Position numbers and translations under genes: made by a program
Notes under the pieces: model-generated
The model's database searches: none
Seen by the model: the letters and a program-made list of their open reading frames with translations, nothing else
What the model was told of the DNA's origin: nothing
Part shown: positions 32,915 to 44,591 of the stretch, one piece after another
Position numbering within the stretch: position 1 is the first letter of the stretch
Layout of the letters: each line of letters begins with the position of its first letter
Source: Eremomyces bilateralis CBS 781.70
Taxonomy: Eukaryota; Ascomycota; Dothideomycetes; Eremomycetales; Eremomycetaceae
Length of the DNA stretch: 64,000 bases
Assembly: GCF_010015585.1 (NCBI RefSeq)
Contig: NW_022985081.1
Location: forward strand, 398,738 to 462,737
Direction: 5' to 3'

Positions 32915-35718
32915 CTATGATGCTGCCGTAGCTTCTGGAGTCTGATCTTCCATGACTAATTGCTCATAATGTTTCGTGGTCGCTACGTATCGAGACGCCC
33001 AGTTATCCGCAAGTCCCTGGTCTCCTCGTGTTCTCGCAATCATCGCCTGTTTATATATCGTCTCACACTGACCTTGTACGTCCTCCACGGTGCTAAAGTC
33101 TATCAAGTACGGAAGATTAGCAAGAGGCTCGAAGAGCGGGTATACCTGGACTTACAATCTTGCGCTCGAGTAAGGTAGAGCTCGGCCTTCGTCATGCATT
33201 GGCTTCGTTGCACCCCATCGCCCTTCCCCGCCAGTCCCATAAAAGCGTCGGCTAGGACCGTGTTGAGCTGACCAGATATCGTGCAGTCGTTTCCTTCGAT
33301 TGCCTATATGTCATAAGTATCCAGAATCATCGGGTAGGAATATTGCGTACGCACCTGGGGAATAATAGCCTCAAGAAGTTGCCGCGCAGCATCAAACTCG
33401 CTGAGGTGGTTGAGAATGTTCGATAACGTGGCTACTGCCTCCCACATCGACGGCAGCACCTTTGCTCGGTGCGCAGTGCTAGCCGCGCGCATGGCGAGAG
33501 AAAAACCTCGTTCTGGCTTTCCGCATTTCGCAAAAAGGTTCGCCTTTGTAACAAGGATATGGATTCGCTGATAGATGTCGGCTGAGGCGTCCTTGAAACC
33601 GTCTGCTACGTCTTCAATCAGGTTGAATGCGTCGGAAAACGAGGATATTCGGACGAGATAGTCAATCTCGGAGATGGTGATTTGGAATCTGATTTCGGGA
33701 TCTGAAGCAGCGCCAGCCTTGAGTTGTTTTAGCAGGTGTTCTGCTGCGATAAGGTCCATCCTGAGCGAAGTGTCAGCAAGCGTCATTGGAGTTGGCTATA
33801 TTCGTGGCCTAGCTGTGCGAAGGACGTTATCAAGTGCGGGATTCGTACCTTTTCAATGCTCGTCGTAATTTCAATAGACCCGTGTAGCTGAGAAGATATT
33901 GGTGGAACTTGAGCGTGCGATGAACGGCAGGATCGACATCATGTAGAGTAGCGAATGCCTTATCGAACAGCCCACATCTGGCGAACTATCACCAGTCAGC
34001 TCATTGTGTAAGGAAGCCGAAAGAAACCCCGCAATATAACATACAGAAAACGCCTTGCGGCATATGGACCGAAGGATCTCCTCCATGGGGACGACGGTGT
34101 TGTAACAACTGAGGATCATCTCGCAGTATTCATTGGACACTGGTCCAGCACCTAAATCGGTCATCAGCACAAGTACCAAAGGGAATAATGGGTAAGTGTC
34201 AAGTACCAAGACGTCCATAAGTCGAAGATTGCATAAGCAACTGAGCTCCGACGTTGCTCCGGATATTGTATGTCAAATTTAGATGCGAGGCTTGGTAAAC
34301 GAATTCTAGCGCTCGAGACATGCTTTCTCCCTGAAGAGTCGATTAGCGTGCGCATAATGTTAAACTAAGAGACAAACTCACGTTAGAGAGCATGAGCTTC
34401 GCTTCGCTCAACAACGTAGAGCTCAGAATATCCCACAGCCTATTCTCCCGAGCCTTAGATTTCAGGAAGGCTAGCGCCTCTTTCTCCGAGCTGAGCAACT
34501 TGCTATAGCTGCCTCCTTTCATTTCTTGCGGATATGCCTTGTTGAAGTGGTTCAGCCAACTGAGACTGTAGTTCAAGCACGTAATGTCCTGGTTTTCTCG
34601 CGCTGTGGCAATTGCCTCGTTCATGGTTGCCAGAGCTTCGCTGAAACAGCCAAAATCTGCATGCAGAATGGCCATGTGTAGCAAGGCGTATTGATAATTC
34701 GTCTTGTCTCTGGATTGCATCGTGTAGTCAAAGTACCGGTGGAGATTATCGAACGACGCAGTGTAATCCCCTGCTCGCCAAGCGTCAAAGAATCTAGAAG
34801 GGGGTCAGACTGTCCCTTCTTTCAGATATCTGCCAGTGTTAGGGAGTGCCACCTACTTTACGAAATGTGAGACGCTGGGCACAGTAACAGCCGGACCGAT
34901 CATCTCGCGGAATCTCTTTTTCATCGCTTGAGGGACCCGGATCCCCATCCCTAGCGACATCTTAGTTGTGACTCCAGGACGGTTAAAGCAGACTTACTTT
35001 GAACTTTATATAGCTGAAACTCCAGCAACCTCTCTACATCCTCGGTGCTCATAGCTAGTTGTTCCGATTCGCCTTCATCCATCAGGGAGCCGTAAGCGAC
35101 CTCAAACAGCGCATCGCCCTTCCTCAGATTCAGATCTTTGAGATTTGCGTCGAAAGATAACGCGAATGCTCCGGGATTTCGGCGCCGCCATGATGCTTCA
35201 GACGGCTGCTTGTATTTCAGGAATGCCGTCCATAACTTCATAGTATCGTTGAACTGCAGTCTGGTGAACTCGATCCGGCACCGCCTGACAAATTGGCCCA
35301 TCGGAGATGCGCGAGATAGCACGACAGCAGGAGTCGGCATGATTATACCTGCTTCTGCGTCCAACAGCTGTGCTTCCCGTGTCTTCGCGACTAGTTGGGG
35401 TAAGGATTCGAAAAACTCGTGTAGAGCGTTCAAGGAGTCGAGGTGCCATATCTTGGCAAGGAACAGATCGTACACGGATCTTCCGGGCTTGATGGAAGCC
35501 TCCTGACCGAATTTCTCCTCAAAATCAGACACGTTGAGCCAGAAGTTATGGTTCAGGGCATCGTCGATGTCTTCGGACGAGCGAGGTGACAATGGAACAA
35601 TATGGTCAGCAATGAAGGCTAGTACGCTGACAACGCCTTCATGTGGGACGACACCCTCACAGTATAGCACTATCAGTGCCAGAAGGCTGACTTTGGGCGC
35701 TGTCAAGTATCGAGACAT
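32915..35718 (-). CDS. APC5: Anaphase-promoting complex subunit 5
   Basis: Nine exons: 35718-34998, 34950-34857, 34793-34382, 34330-34207, 34151-34045, 33985-33849, 33760-33355, 33303-33156 and 33099-32915. They give 777 aa. Apc5 is a TPR-like scaffold of the APC/C ubiquitin ligase that drives mitotic exit. The N terminus (MSRYLTAPKVSLLALIVLYC) and helical repeats such as YALLHMAILHADFGCFSEAL, ALEFVYQASHLNL and RCGLFDKAFATLHDVD are typical; the last exon holds YFSTVEDVQGQCETIYKQAM. Every exon junction keeps frame, and length fits filamentous-fungal Apc5. It belongs to the conserved APN2-COX13-APC5 group beside MAT. TCACGTG and ACGCGT sites lie upstream at 36083-36098. Confidence 0.92.
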
Positions 35719-36336
35719 GGCTTCAACTCAACAGAAGGAAATGAGTCTGAGGGAGCTGTAGAAGGCCGGGCTAGTTTAACCTAAGCACATTCGTTCAACA
35801 CTTAGACGCAAATCTCAAAGGTCATCTTGAGTAGCTCATTAATCCTCCCAAATGAGTGTCGTGTGAGTGATTACAGGAAGAGCCGTCTCTCCATCGTGCG
35901 TTCATCGCAGGTCCTGTGGGAAGGTGCAAGCCAACTCAATCATTAGCAGCAAATCACCCCCTTGGCGCTGGGGAGTATACTCGAATTATTTATGGATTTT
36001 GTCAGAGAATAATTGAAGATTGATATTCTGAAAACATAGAGAGAAGAAGACGCTTTCGAGATTCGAACATATTGACGCGCTGTCACGTGCCTACGCGTCC
36101 AGTAATCATGCTGCGTTACTTAACTGCTAAGACGTGACAAGTAATCCTGTATCTTGCTGTTACGAGATTGTATCATGGAATAGTTCAAGAACCAGGTTAT
36201 TAACCTATTATACGGTAGGGTGACATTGGAAATACGGAGAAGAACAGGCGAGACGCTAGCTGGTTGTTAGGGAGGCATCAGTGCACTTCAGTTACAGCAT
36301 TACAGTAATCATTCGTCCATGGCTTTAAACAGTACG
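35719..36336. other. Intergenic region APC5 promoter / CIA30 3' end
   Basis: Contains TCACGTG (36083-36089) and ACGCGT (36093-36098) four bases apart, about 370 bp upstream of the APC5 start. The rest is AT-rich without a supported gene. Confidence 0.5.
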
Positions 36337-37178
36337 CTATGTGCGTAGTCTTATTGGTTTCGAGCTAGGGTCCTGAGGCGGTTGTCTTTGCTGTTTTTGC
36401 CGTCTTCTCATCGCATCCATTTCCTCGTCTCCGGTGGCATTCCTATCCGCGATGTTTGTCGCCCAAACCCTGCTGATACATAGTTCAAAAGGGCCGGGAA
36501 CCTTAATGGAGCTTATCCCAATACTTCTTACTCTGTCCTTCATCATCTCCGACTGCGGCTCCATAATGGCCCCGTGATTTGTCCTGACAAACTCCCCGGT
36601 CCTAATCAATATCGTCTCCCACTGTCCGGGTCTCCGCGCGTAGAGCCGGTGTTGATGTAAATCTGTCGGCACAATCGACTCCGTCTGTATGTTCACGAAG
36701 TAGTGTCCGCCATCCGACTTGACCCGCAGTGCGATATACCGGTACGGATCGATGTCGTATATCCCGCTGTTGAACATGTTCCACTTCGGATCAGTCGTCC
36801 GCCATCCCGCGTAGCCGCTGTTAATCACCGACAAGTTCTCCTTCGGCAGTTCGGTCGATATGTGTCCGCGAAATCGAGCGTGGGCTGGTTCGGAGGCAGA
36901 ACCGGGAATGAATTTGAAGTCGACATTGGAGTACCCACCGATTTCGGAGTCGCACATCGTTTTGCAATCGGTAAGTGCTTGAGGCGTGTCGAAATATACA
37001 AGCGGTCGTGGTCGCATCGGGACTGTAGCGGCTTCGAATGTTACAGCTGTAACTCGGCGTCAGCGATGAGGTCGTTTGGGAGATTTGGTAGACAAATACC
37101 GATATGCCCTAGTCGTTTAGCTTCATTATAACTTCGTTTGAGGAAGCCTCCAGCTAGAAGCGGCCTTGTACACTGCAT
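36337..37178 (-). CDS. CIA30: CIA30, complex I assembly factor (NDUFAF1 family)
   Basis: Exons 37178-37100 and 37046-36337 give 262 aa. CIA30 is a mitochondrial chaperone for early assembly of NADH:ubiquinone oxidoreductase. The protein shows LLAGGFLKRSYNEAKRLGHI, CDSEIGGYSNVDFKFIPGS, SEPAHARFRGHISTELPK, SGYAGWRTTDP, DPYRYIALRVKSDGGHYFVN, TESIVPTDLHQHRLYARRPG and GPFELCISRVWATN, which match the fungal CIA30 domain throughout. I chose the ATG at 37178 because homologues begin shortly before the GGFLKRS element; an in-frame ATG at 37241 would add 21 residues. It is divergent from RIM2. Confidence 0.92.
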
Positions 37179-37702
37179 TTTGGAGGATAGGATGTCGGCG
37201 GGGGGGTGGATTGAGAGGAGATTGAGAAGGAGGCTGATCACTCAGATACTATGGGTGTGGGTTGCTGGTGAGGTGGAAGCACTGTTTGCTTCAAACCATC
37301 TCATGGTTCTCCGGCTTTATCAACGTATTCAGGATCGTTTGGAGGAGTCGAATTGGGAGATTCGTGACTTCACGCTTCATCATGAGCTCAATAGTGTTTG
37401 CGGCGCCTCTCATTATCAGACACTCACTTCACTCACAGACACTCAGACAGGATACCGATCGTGCACGGACCTTCGCGAGCATCTTCATCAGTCGAATTAT
37501 TTCAGGAACCTCGGACGGACTTTATTGATTTCCTACATAATAGATTTCCTGGCAGAACTCAGACAATTATCATTCCTCATTCAGAGTCCATCTTGGGGAA
37601 ACGTATTCTTGTCATATTTAAGAAAACCCCCTAATACTTCATCACGTCCAACCACTCCCGCTTGCGCTTTACTCCGATCATTCGGAGGCGCCCAACCGCT
37701 AT
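37179..37702. other. Divergent promoter region CIA30 / RIM2
   Basis: 524 bp between the two start codons of nuclear genes for mitochondrial proteins. Frames in this interval are not protein-like. An ACTCACAGACACTCAG stretch near 37430 is mildly repetitive. Confidence 0.5.
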
Positions 37703-38956
37703 ATGACCTTCGAATCGAAACCCGCTTCTCGCCAAATACCAAATCCCGGAGAACCTCGAAACCAGATCGCCACATCTTCAGGACGGGGGAATGAGGGACT
37801 CGATGGAGCCGGCAACCCCGGCTGGCATCTCGCGGAGAAATCATCCCCTTTTGCGAAATCATGGGCGCATTTCGTAGCCGGAGGGTAAGCGTGCTCAAAC
37901 CTCAATTCATTAGAACCATTTTTGATATATCGCAATGTAGAGCCGGTGGAATGACCGCGGCAACCTTCACCGCCCCTCTCGACGTCCTCAAAACCCGCCT
38001 CCAATCCGACTTCTACCAATCTCAACTCACAGCCTCCCGAGCGGCGCGTGGAATCCCGCCCCCGGAATCCATGCCCCTCCTCCGAGCATCTCTGCTGCAC
38101 ATCCGAGAAACGTTCCAGATCCTCTTCGCGGTTCCGCGGGTCGAAGGCTGGAGAGCGCTGTTCAAAGGGCTAGGACCGAACCTGATCGGCGTAGTTCCCG
38201 CGCGATCGATCAACTTCTTCACATACGGCAACGGGAAGAAGGTCGTTAGCAAGCATTTCAATGATGGGAAGGAGACGGCATGGGTACATGCCACTTCCGC
38301 GGCTTGCGCCGGTATAATAACCGGTACAATGACGAATCCAATCTGGGTCATCAAGACAAGGTTACAATTGGACAAGTCGAATGCCGAGAAAGGTGGAGGG
38401 CGACAGTATCGCAATGCGCTGGATTGCACTATTAAGACGATCCGAGGTGAAGGTATCAAGGGTTTATACCGAGGCCTGAGCGCGAGTTATTTGGGCGTGA
38501 CGGAGAGCACCTTACAGTGGGTGCTCTATGAGCAAGCCAAGAAGCGACTTAATACGCGTGAACAGCGGCTGCTGAGGACGCAAGGCGAGCTCACGGGCCA
38601 GGACTCTTTCATCCAGAACTCGCTCTTGCTCTGCGCTTCGGGCGGTGCCAAGTTCTTCGCCGCGATTATCACCTACCCCCACGAGGTAAGCCGGAACATG
38701 GGATAGGAACGGCGTCCATGCGCTAACATCTGGCTAGGTTGTCCGAACGCGACTACGACAAAGCCCGGCGGAGAACGGCAAGCTCAAATATACCGGCTTG
38801 GCGCAGTGTTTCCGCCTGATATTTAGGGAAGAGGGGATGGCGGCCTTGTATGGTGGTCTGGTCCCTCACATGATGAGAGTGGTTCCGAGTGCCGCTATCA
38901 TGTTCGGCACGTATGAGGCCGTGTTGCGACTGATGGGTACAGATTCAAAGGTTTAG
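37703..38956 (+). CDS. RIM2: Mitochondrial carrier, pyrimidine nucleotide transporter Rim2 type
   Basis: Exons 37703-37884, 37941-38685 and 38738-38956 give 381 aa. It is a mitochondrial carrier family protein of the inner membrane. Three carrier signatures are visible: PLDVLKTRLQ, NPIWVIKTRLQ and YPHEVVRTRLR, each followed by the second-half motif of its repeat (GWRALFKGLGPNLIGV, GIKGLYRGLSASYLGV, GMAALYGGLVPHMMRV). The inserted loop between the first helices (SDFYQSQLTASRA) and the total length (yeast Rim2 377 aa) point to Rim2, which exchanges pyrimidine nucleotides for mitochondrial DNA and RNA synthesis. A related carrier subtype cannot be fully excluded. Confidence 0.9.
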
Positions 38957-39409
38957 GGGATGTTTATATGTTGTACGATATTGGATTAATGGGTGGCTCT
39001 GTACATATTGAGTGGCGGGGAGTCTCACCTCTCCCACATATGGGCCTCGTCTCAGCGCTCCGGGTGGAGCGCGGCGTAAGGTCATCAGACGGCATGGAAT
39101 GGTGCACGGGTTGTCTTAGTAGACTTGCATAGACTAGGAGATTCTCCCGACGACTATAGGTGCTTCGTCCTGTACAATACGCTATGGAAAACGTTCTTGC
39201 TTCTCTGGAATCTGGCGCGCAGAGCAAGATTTTAAATGGAAATGGATCATAATGCCATTCATCATTCCAGCTTCAATACCAAATACTCCGACGCTAAAAG
39301 CAATATGTGATGGGGTGGGGTCGTGCAATCAAAGTCCTGCTCGACGCTGGAGATAACATTCTCGGATATCATGGTGTCGCTCGCTTGGTCCGTCATATTC
39401 CAACTCTCG
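38957..39409. other. Convergent intergenic region RIM2 / SNX3
   Basis: 3' flanks of the two genes. A GAGCGC-containing inverted repeat near 39055-39075 (AGCGCTCCGGGTGGAGCGC) could form a small hairpin. No gene seen. Confidence 0.45.
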
Positions 39410-40007
39410 TTAATTCCACGAGTTGCGGTCCCAATTTGGATCTACGCTCTCTGTCAGTATCCATCCAAACTTTCTCACATCCCCTTATCGGCAAGCCACA
39501 GAACCTACCCTGCACAAACGCCGCCATCACCTTGCTCCCCGTCTGCAACAGCGGATGCCCCACCACAATCTGCAAAAACCGCTGGAGCCCTTCCCTCCGG
39601 TGCTCGATCACGTCGTCGCTGAACCGGTTCGTGAACACCTTGCCCGGCAGCGGCGGGATGGTCACCCGCGCCGACTCTCGCTCGAGGATATCGCGGAACC
39701 ATTCGAAGTCGCTGTAGCGGCGTCGCACGGTGGAGGCTTTGAGCTTGAATGCCGGGATGTTCGTCCGGCAGAGGATCTCGTAGTCGGTGTACATACTGCG
39801 GCCGGTGCCGTGGGTTTGGGGGCTGCGGACCTGGGAGGGGTTAGCTGTTGCGATGCGCGGAAGCGTGGATGAGGGAGGCGGTGCGGCGAGAGGTCGAGAT
39901 GGGGGAGGTTAAGGGATGAGGGGACGCACTTCGATCTCGAGGAAATTCTCCGGAGGGCCGTATATCTCCTCGAATGTCTGCTGTCGCGTATCTGGAAGGG
40001 ACTGCAT
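39410..40007 (-). CDS. SNX3: Sorting nexin 3 (Grd19/Snx3), PX-domain protein
   Basis: Exons 40007-39930, 39830-39509 and 39441-39410 give 143 aa. Snx3/Grd19 binds PI3P on endosomes and works with retromer to recycle membrane proteins to the Golgi. The start [20 protein letters not shown] and the PX core [59 protein letters not shown] and [15 protein letters not shown] cover the whole family length. The RRYSDFEWF arginine and the RR in HRREGLQ are PI3P-contact positions. The last exon is only 32 nt, but it supplies the conserved DPNWD end. Confidence 0.93.
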
Positions 40008-41659
40008 CTTGGTGGATCGCTACTAGAGCTTCGGGTTCTCTGATGAGCCGCAAGCGGAGGGCACTGTCACGAGCTAGAATGGAGGGTAGCAGGAGCCGAT
40101 TCGGAAGTTGTTGCGAGGTCGAGCGGGAGGAATGTCAAGCGCTAGTCAAGAAGGTTGGAATTGTAAGCAAGAGGTCGGAGAGTCTGATTCATAGGCATCA
40201 GAGGGAGGAGATAGCGTGCCGTCTGGTGAATGGACTAAAGTTTGGTGGATGAGCAGAGGTGGGGGACTGATCTTGGCAATGATATTCGGGTTACAGGAGC
40301 GACGACATGGATGATGAGGTTATCTCCAACTTCCTTCTTACATCAACGGATCTCTTTTGCCAAAATGGAGAGATTATTGCGCAAACAGGACTCGACTTGA
40401 AGTCACCGATGTATTTGCTCAATATCGTACTTGAACATTCGCAGGTCGCATCCCGACCGATACTCCTGAGACACGGTCAGCACATAACCGCCTGAACGTG
40501 TACTCTCTCTACCCGATTCCAAACTTCTACGGAAGTGCTTTTGATAGCATGAACCTGTCATTGCCCCAGAATGCACTACTCCTTAACTATCAACTAGCCA
40601 TTTAATATGCTATACATGTTTTCAACCGCACTTATGCCGGATGTTCCTCAACTGGGCACTGGGTCATCAACTCGCGCTGCATCTGGCACTACAATTTTAT
40701 AATTTGCCCAACACCTAGCTCCTCAACTGGCTCCTCATCTGGCGCATCTTCCCAACTTATCAGTCTACTCCAAACCAGCCAGAGCAACTGTGTGAGCGGG
40801 ACCTGAGCCTCAGCCGATATCCACCTTTCCACCACATAGGAGGCTTTGGCCCAGAGAAACACCTTGATAATATAGAACATTTGATCTATTCAGGTGTAGG
40901 TTGTTTCGAGGATGCGCCTGCCCGCGGCATTGGCTTCGGACTGCATATTGGGCAGACCCAAGACCGCACGTACGAACAATAGGCCGGTTTGGATGAGGAT
41001 ATATCGGAGAAGGTATTTACTCGGCGTAAATACCGGCGACCTGAAAAGTAGGGATATGAGCAAAATCGTAACGACGACTTTTGTTATTGAAGCCGTGCGG
41101 GCACGAGGCGGACCAACGAAATCAGGCTGAAGTCGAAGAGGTCGAAGTTGAATATGTTCAAGCCGACCATGTCGAAGGCGATCAAGTTGGGGGCGAGCCC
41201 CCAGAAGTCACCCCCCTCGAAGTCGACCCCCTCGACCATGTCGTAGTCCATGTTGAAGGTTGTTATATGCCGTGGAAAAGCCGTGGAAAAGATGTGGAAT
41301 TGGAAAGAATTATGCGAATCCAAAGATGAATGGACCGTGCATATATTATCAAAGCCCGACATCATACAGTCCACTAGGACATGTACCACCGCGTCTCTTG
41401 CTTCTCCTTCCCCATCCATGAAAAGGTCTTGGCGTCCAGCTTGGCCCAAGTCTGGAGGTGATGCATCTCGACAGCGGCAAGGCAAGGTTGTTCATTGGCG
41501 AGGCTGGCGGAATGCATTCGCCAGCTGAGAATGAACCTCATCTGGGGGTGTAGGCATGAACTCACTCTAGAATATTCGCATGCGTATATACATTGCAACG
41601 TGCACCACGAGAGAGCAACAGCTAGAAACGAGGGAGATTAATGTCGCTATCCCTAGCTC
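40008..41659. other. Intergenic region with a GAAGTCGA/GTCGAAG-type degenerate repeat
   Basis: No gene is recognised. Around 41115-41250 the sequence repeats GTCGAAG/GACC modules and is Glu/Val/Asp-rich in one frame. A similar GAAGTCGAAGTC simple repeat occurs at 63095-63190 within a gene. Confidence 0.45.
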
Positions 41660-43545
41660 ATGTCGGGCAACACGGAACTCGTCAGCGGTGTGTCCACTAA
41701 CACGCAAATCATCCGCGGTGTGTCCACCAACAACCGTTCGCAGGCCGCGGTAGGCACATTCAACGGACCAGTTAACTTCGGGGGCAGTAAAGGTGAGTAT
41801 GCTTGGCTGGCTATGGCCTCGAAGCAGCAGGAAGCTGACCGGCACCTCAGACTTGAACGATCTGCTCTCTCCCACTACAGCCGCGCCGTTCAACGCATTC
41901 CAGCGACAGTATGACCCGCCCTGCCATCCCGATACCCGCATCGACCTCCTTCAAGAGATCAACAACTGGGTTGATGGTCGAGACAAGCGCTGTATCTTCT
42001 GGCTGAATGGCTTGGCTGGCACGGGGAAGTCGACGATTGCGCGCACTGTCGCCCGTACCTACTCCGACCAGAATCGCCTAGGAGCCAGCTTCTTCTTCTC
42101 GCGCAGCGGTGGAGATGTCGGTCATGCAGGCAAGTTCGTCACGAGCATTGCGTGGCAGCTAGCGAGTAGTATACCGTGTCTTCGCCAATATATATACGAC
42201 ACTCTTACAGAGCGCCGCGACATTATATACCAGTCTCTTCGTGACCAGTGGCAGCAACTCGTCCTACGCCCGCTGTCGAAGCTGGACGAAAGCGAGGGCC
42301 AATCCGTATACGTCCTTGTCGTCGATGCGCTCGATGAGTGCGACAATGATAACGACATTCGGATCATCCTGGCTCTCTTGGCTGAAGCTCGATCGTTAAA
42401 TACAGTTCGACTACGAGTCTTCCTGACAAGCCGACCTGAGGTTCCGATCCGAAACAGCTTCGTCCAAATCCCAGATAGTGAACACAAGGACTTTATCCTC
42501 CATAACGTATCTCAATCGATCGTATATCACGACATCTATGTTTACTTCGAATACAATCCTGGGGCACAGCAGCAGTGCTAGCAGCGCCCCCCAGCAGCAC
42601 CTCAACGAGATCTATATCACTGTTCTTCGCAACTGCATTTCTTCAGAGTATTCAGATAAAGAGGTAGAGGAGCTACGATTGACGCTGAAGCTTTATCCAT
42701 GACGCGAAGCGGTTCGTCCTCTACAACCGACCAGCGATCGAGCAGGCTCCCCTTCAGACATACTGCAGTGCCCTCACATTCGCACGACAATGAGCATAGT
42801 AAGAAATCAATTCACAAACTGCATACCTGGATGGATACGAAGGTTACCACAGGTCGAAGAGAAATGGAATGCGCTGCTACAGATGCTCGAGGGCCACTTG
42901 GGCGGGGTCACGGCCGTGGCCTTCTCGCCGGACGGCAAGACGCTGGCGTCGGCGGGCTCGGTCGACGGGACGGTCAAGCTGTGGGACGCGACGTCGGGGT
43001 CGCTGCAGCAGACGCTCGAGGGCCACTCGTACGGGGTCACGGCCGTGGCCTTCTCACCGGACGGCAAGACACTGGCGTCGGCGGGCTCGGTCGACGGGAC
43101 GGTCAAGCTGTGGGACGCGACGTCGGGTTCGCTGCAGCAGACGCTCGAGGGACACTCGCACGGGATCACGGCCGTGGCCTTCTCGCCGGACGGCAAGACA
43201 CTGGCGTTGGCGGGCTCGGTCGACGGGGCGGTCATGCTGTGGGACGCGGCGTCGGGGGCGGTGCGGCAGACTCTGGATATTGGCGGTATTGTCGAGACTC
43301 TCTCTTTCTCCGACGATAACACTTCTCGCTGAACAAACCAAGGATCGCATCCTATTTCATTATCTCTCTCTGATGATACGCCTGTTCTCCAACCACAAGG
43401 CCTACCTCTTATCTTTGTCAACGACAAATGGGTTTGTCACAGTATCGAGCGTATTTTTTGGCTTCCTCCTGAATATCTATTAGCCAAAGTTGGGGTCCAT
43501 GGAAGCGTTGTTACTCTCGGCTGCAGATCTGGAAGAGTTAGAAGT
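41660..43545 (+). pseudogene. Broken NACHT-WD40 (NWD, STAND/NLR-type) gene
   Basis: Exon 1 begins at 41660 (MSGNTELVSG) and joins at 41792/41850 to the NACHT part: DLLQEINNWVDG, P-loop IFWLNGLAGTGKSTIART, GASFFFSRSGGDVG, Walker B YVLVVDALDECDND and VFLTSRPEVPIR. This frame stops at 42579. Family segments then continue in other frames: APQQHLNEIYITVLRN (about 42585), HDAKRFVLYNRPAIEQAP (about 42700), MSIVRNQFTNCIPGWIRR (42790), three WD repeats, and LPLIFVNDKWVCHS with FWLPPEYLLAK (43400-43490). From family knowledge, about 60 and about 250 residues are missing at the first two breaks, so this is a frameshifted and internally deleted copy. Intact relatives are fungal non-self-recognition receptors. 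Confidence 0.85.
42886..43272 (+). repeat. Three near-identical 129-bp WD40 repeats
   Basis: Units at 42886-43014, 43015-43143 and 43144-43272 each encode 43 residues beginning LEGH and containing VAFSPDGKTLA and LWDA. Units 1 and 2 differ at about six bases, three of them in the two codons after LEGH (Leu-Gly versus Ser-Tyr; Ser-His in unit 3). The block is much more GC-rich than its flanks. Confidence 0.9.
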
Positions 43546-44591
43546 ACAATTATGATATTCGCTTTCTGAGCCTTTCCTAGCCTCCTCCCCACCCACCGCC
43601 TTTGCAGATAGTGTCTTTATATACTAGTGGATAGCACAAGTGGCAACAGCTAATGAGTAATACTTGATTATTAATGCAGATACTTTGAAATCAGATCGTG
43701 CCGCAAGGCGATATCGAATATGGAATCAGATCTGTGTTTGGCGTTGCTATCAAAGGTGTCTAAGAAACTCAGTAACTAACACGCCCAGTAAAGCAGATCA
43801 ACCATGACCTTGGCAGCTTGAATCTGGTTTAGCCGTATATGATATAGAAGACCTTGGCAACATGTTGGAATAATATGTTTGGGACTGCGCTTGGGCTGAA
43901 GCCAATTTCGCTAGTGATTATATCGCCAAACCGAGGTCACTGCAGTGGAGGACAAAGAGACACCGCGAAATTATAGAGAGAATTGTTTGTTCAGCAGAGA
44001 ATAATGATCTTGGACACTTGGTCGGCCTGTTACAAGGCGTTGAAACTGGCATTATGCTTTTCAAAAATCGACTTGAAAGTGAAAAATAGAGACAGATATA
44101 GTTCGAGAGAGACATACAATCCGCACTTTCATCAGGAACCACCCAGTCGTTATGAACCAGCATATATAAGACCATTGAAGACACTCGAATCTGTCATCGC
44201 AGACATAGATAGATACATAAACAAAACATTGAACCGCTAAACTGGACACATAGGAAATTTTGGCCGGGACAAGTCTTTGAAGCAGTTCGGGTAACCCCTC
44301 ACTCTTCCAGCGGTGGGTTGGATTTCCAATTGATACCGGCCAGTCCGTATGTACCACCTCACTACTTTGACCAATCCTCACGAACATAACGCTCTCAGAA
44401 TCAAAATCACCCAGTCTGTATCATACGGAGATATAATCCGGACGACTGAAAACACTGATGGAGTTGAGACAGTCATCTGTCACGTGCCATCGACGTACCC
44501 TTCCATTCCATCTTGTTTCAAACAATCGAATCGATGTCCATTCATCACCAACACCACAACACCTATACACAGGCTCTCTGAAGTCAGCAAT
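43546..44591. other. AT-rich intergenic region downstream of the NWD remnant
   Basis: No supported gene. A TCACGTG site at 44480-44486 precedes the DUF7704 gene. Confidence 0.5.

Noticed and set aside
36048-36070. Box-B-like GTTCGAATC on the minus strand
   Set aside because: The flanking bases do not form a T stem and no tRNA cloverleaf can be built.
42699-43319. Gly/Arg-rich frames over the WD repeats, and an antisense frame at 42807-43427
   Set aside because: Alternative frames of the GC-rich WD40 repeat; only the LEGH...FSPDG...LWD frame is protein-like.
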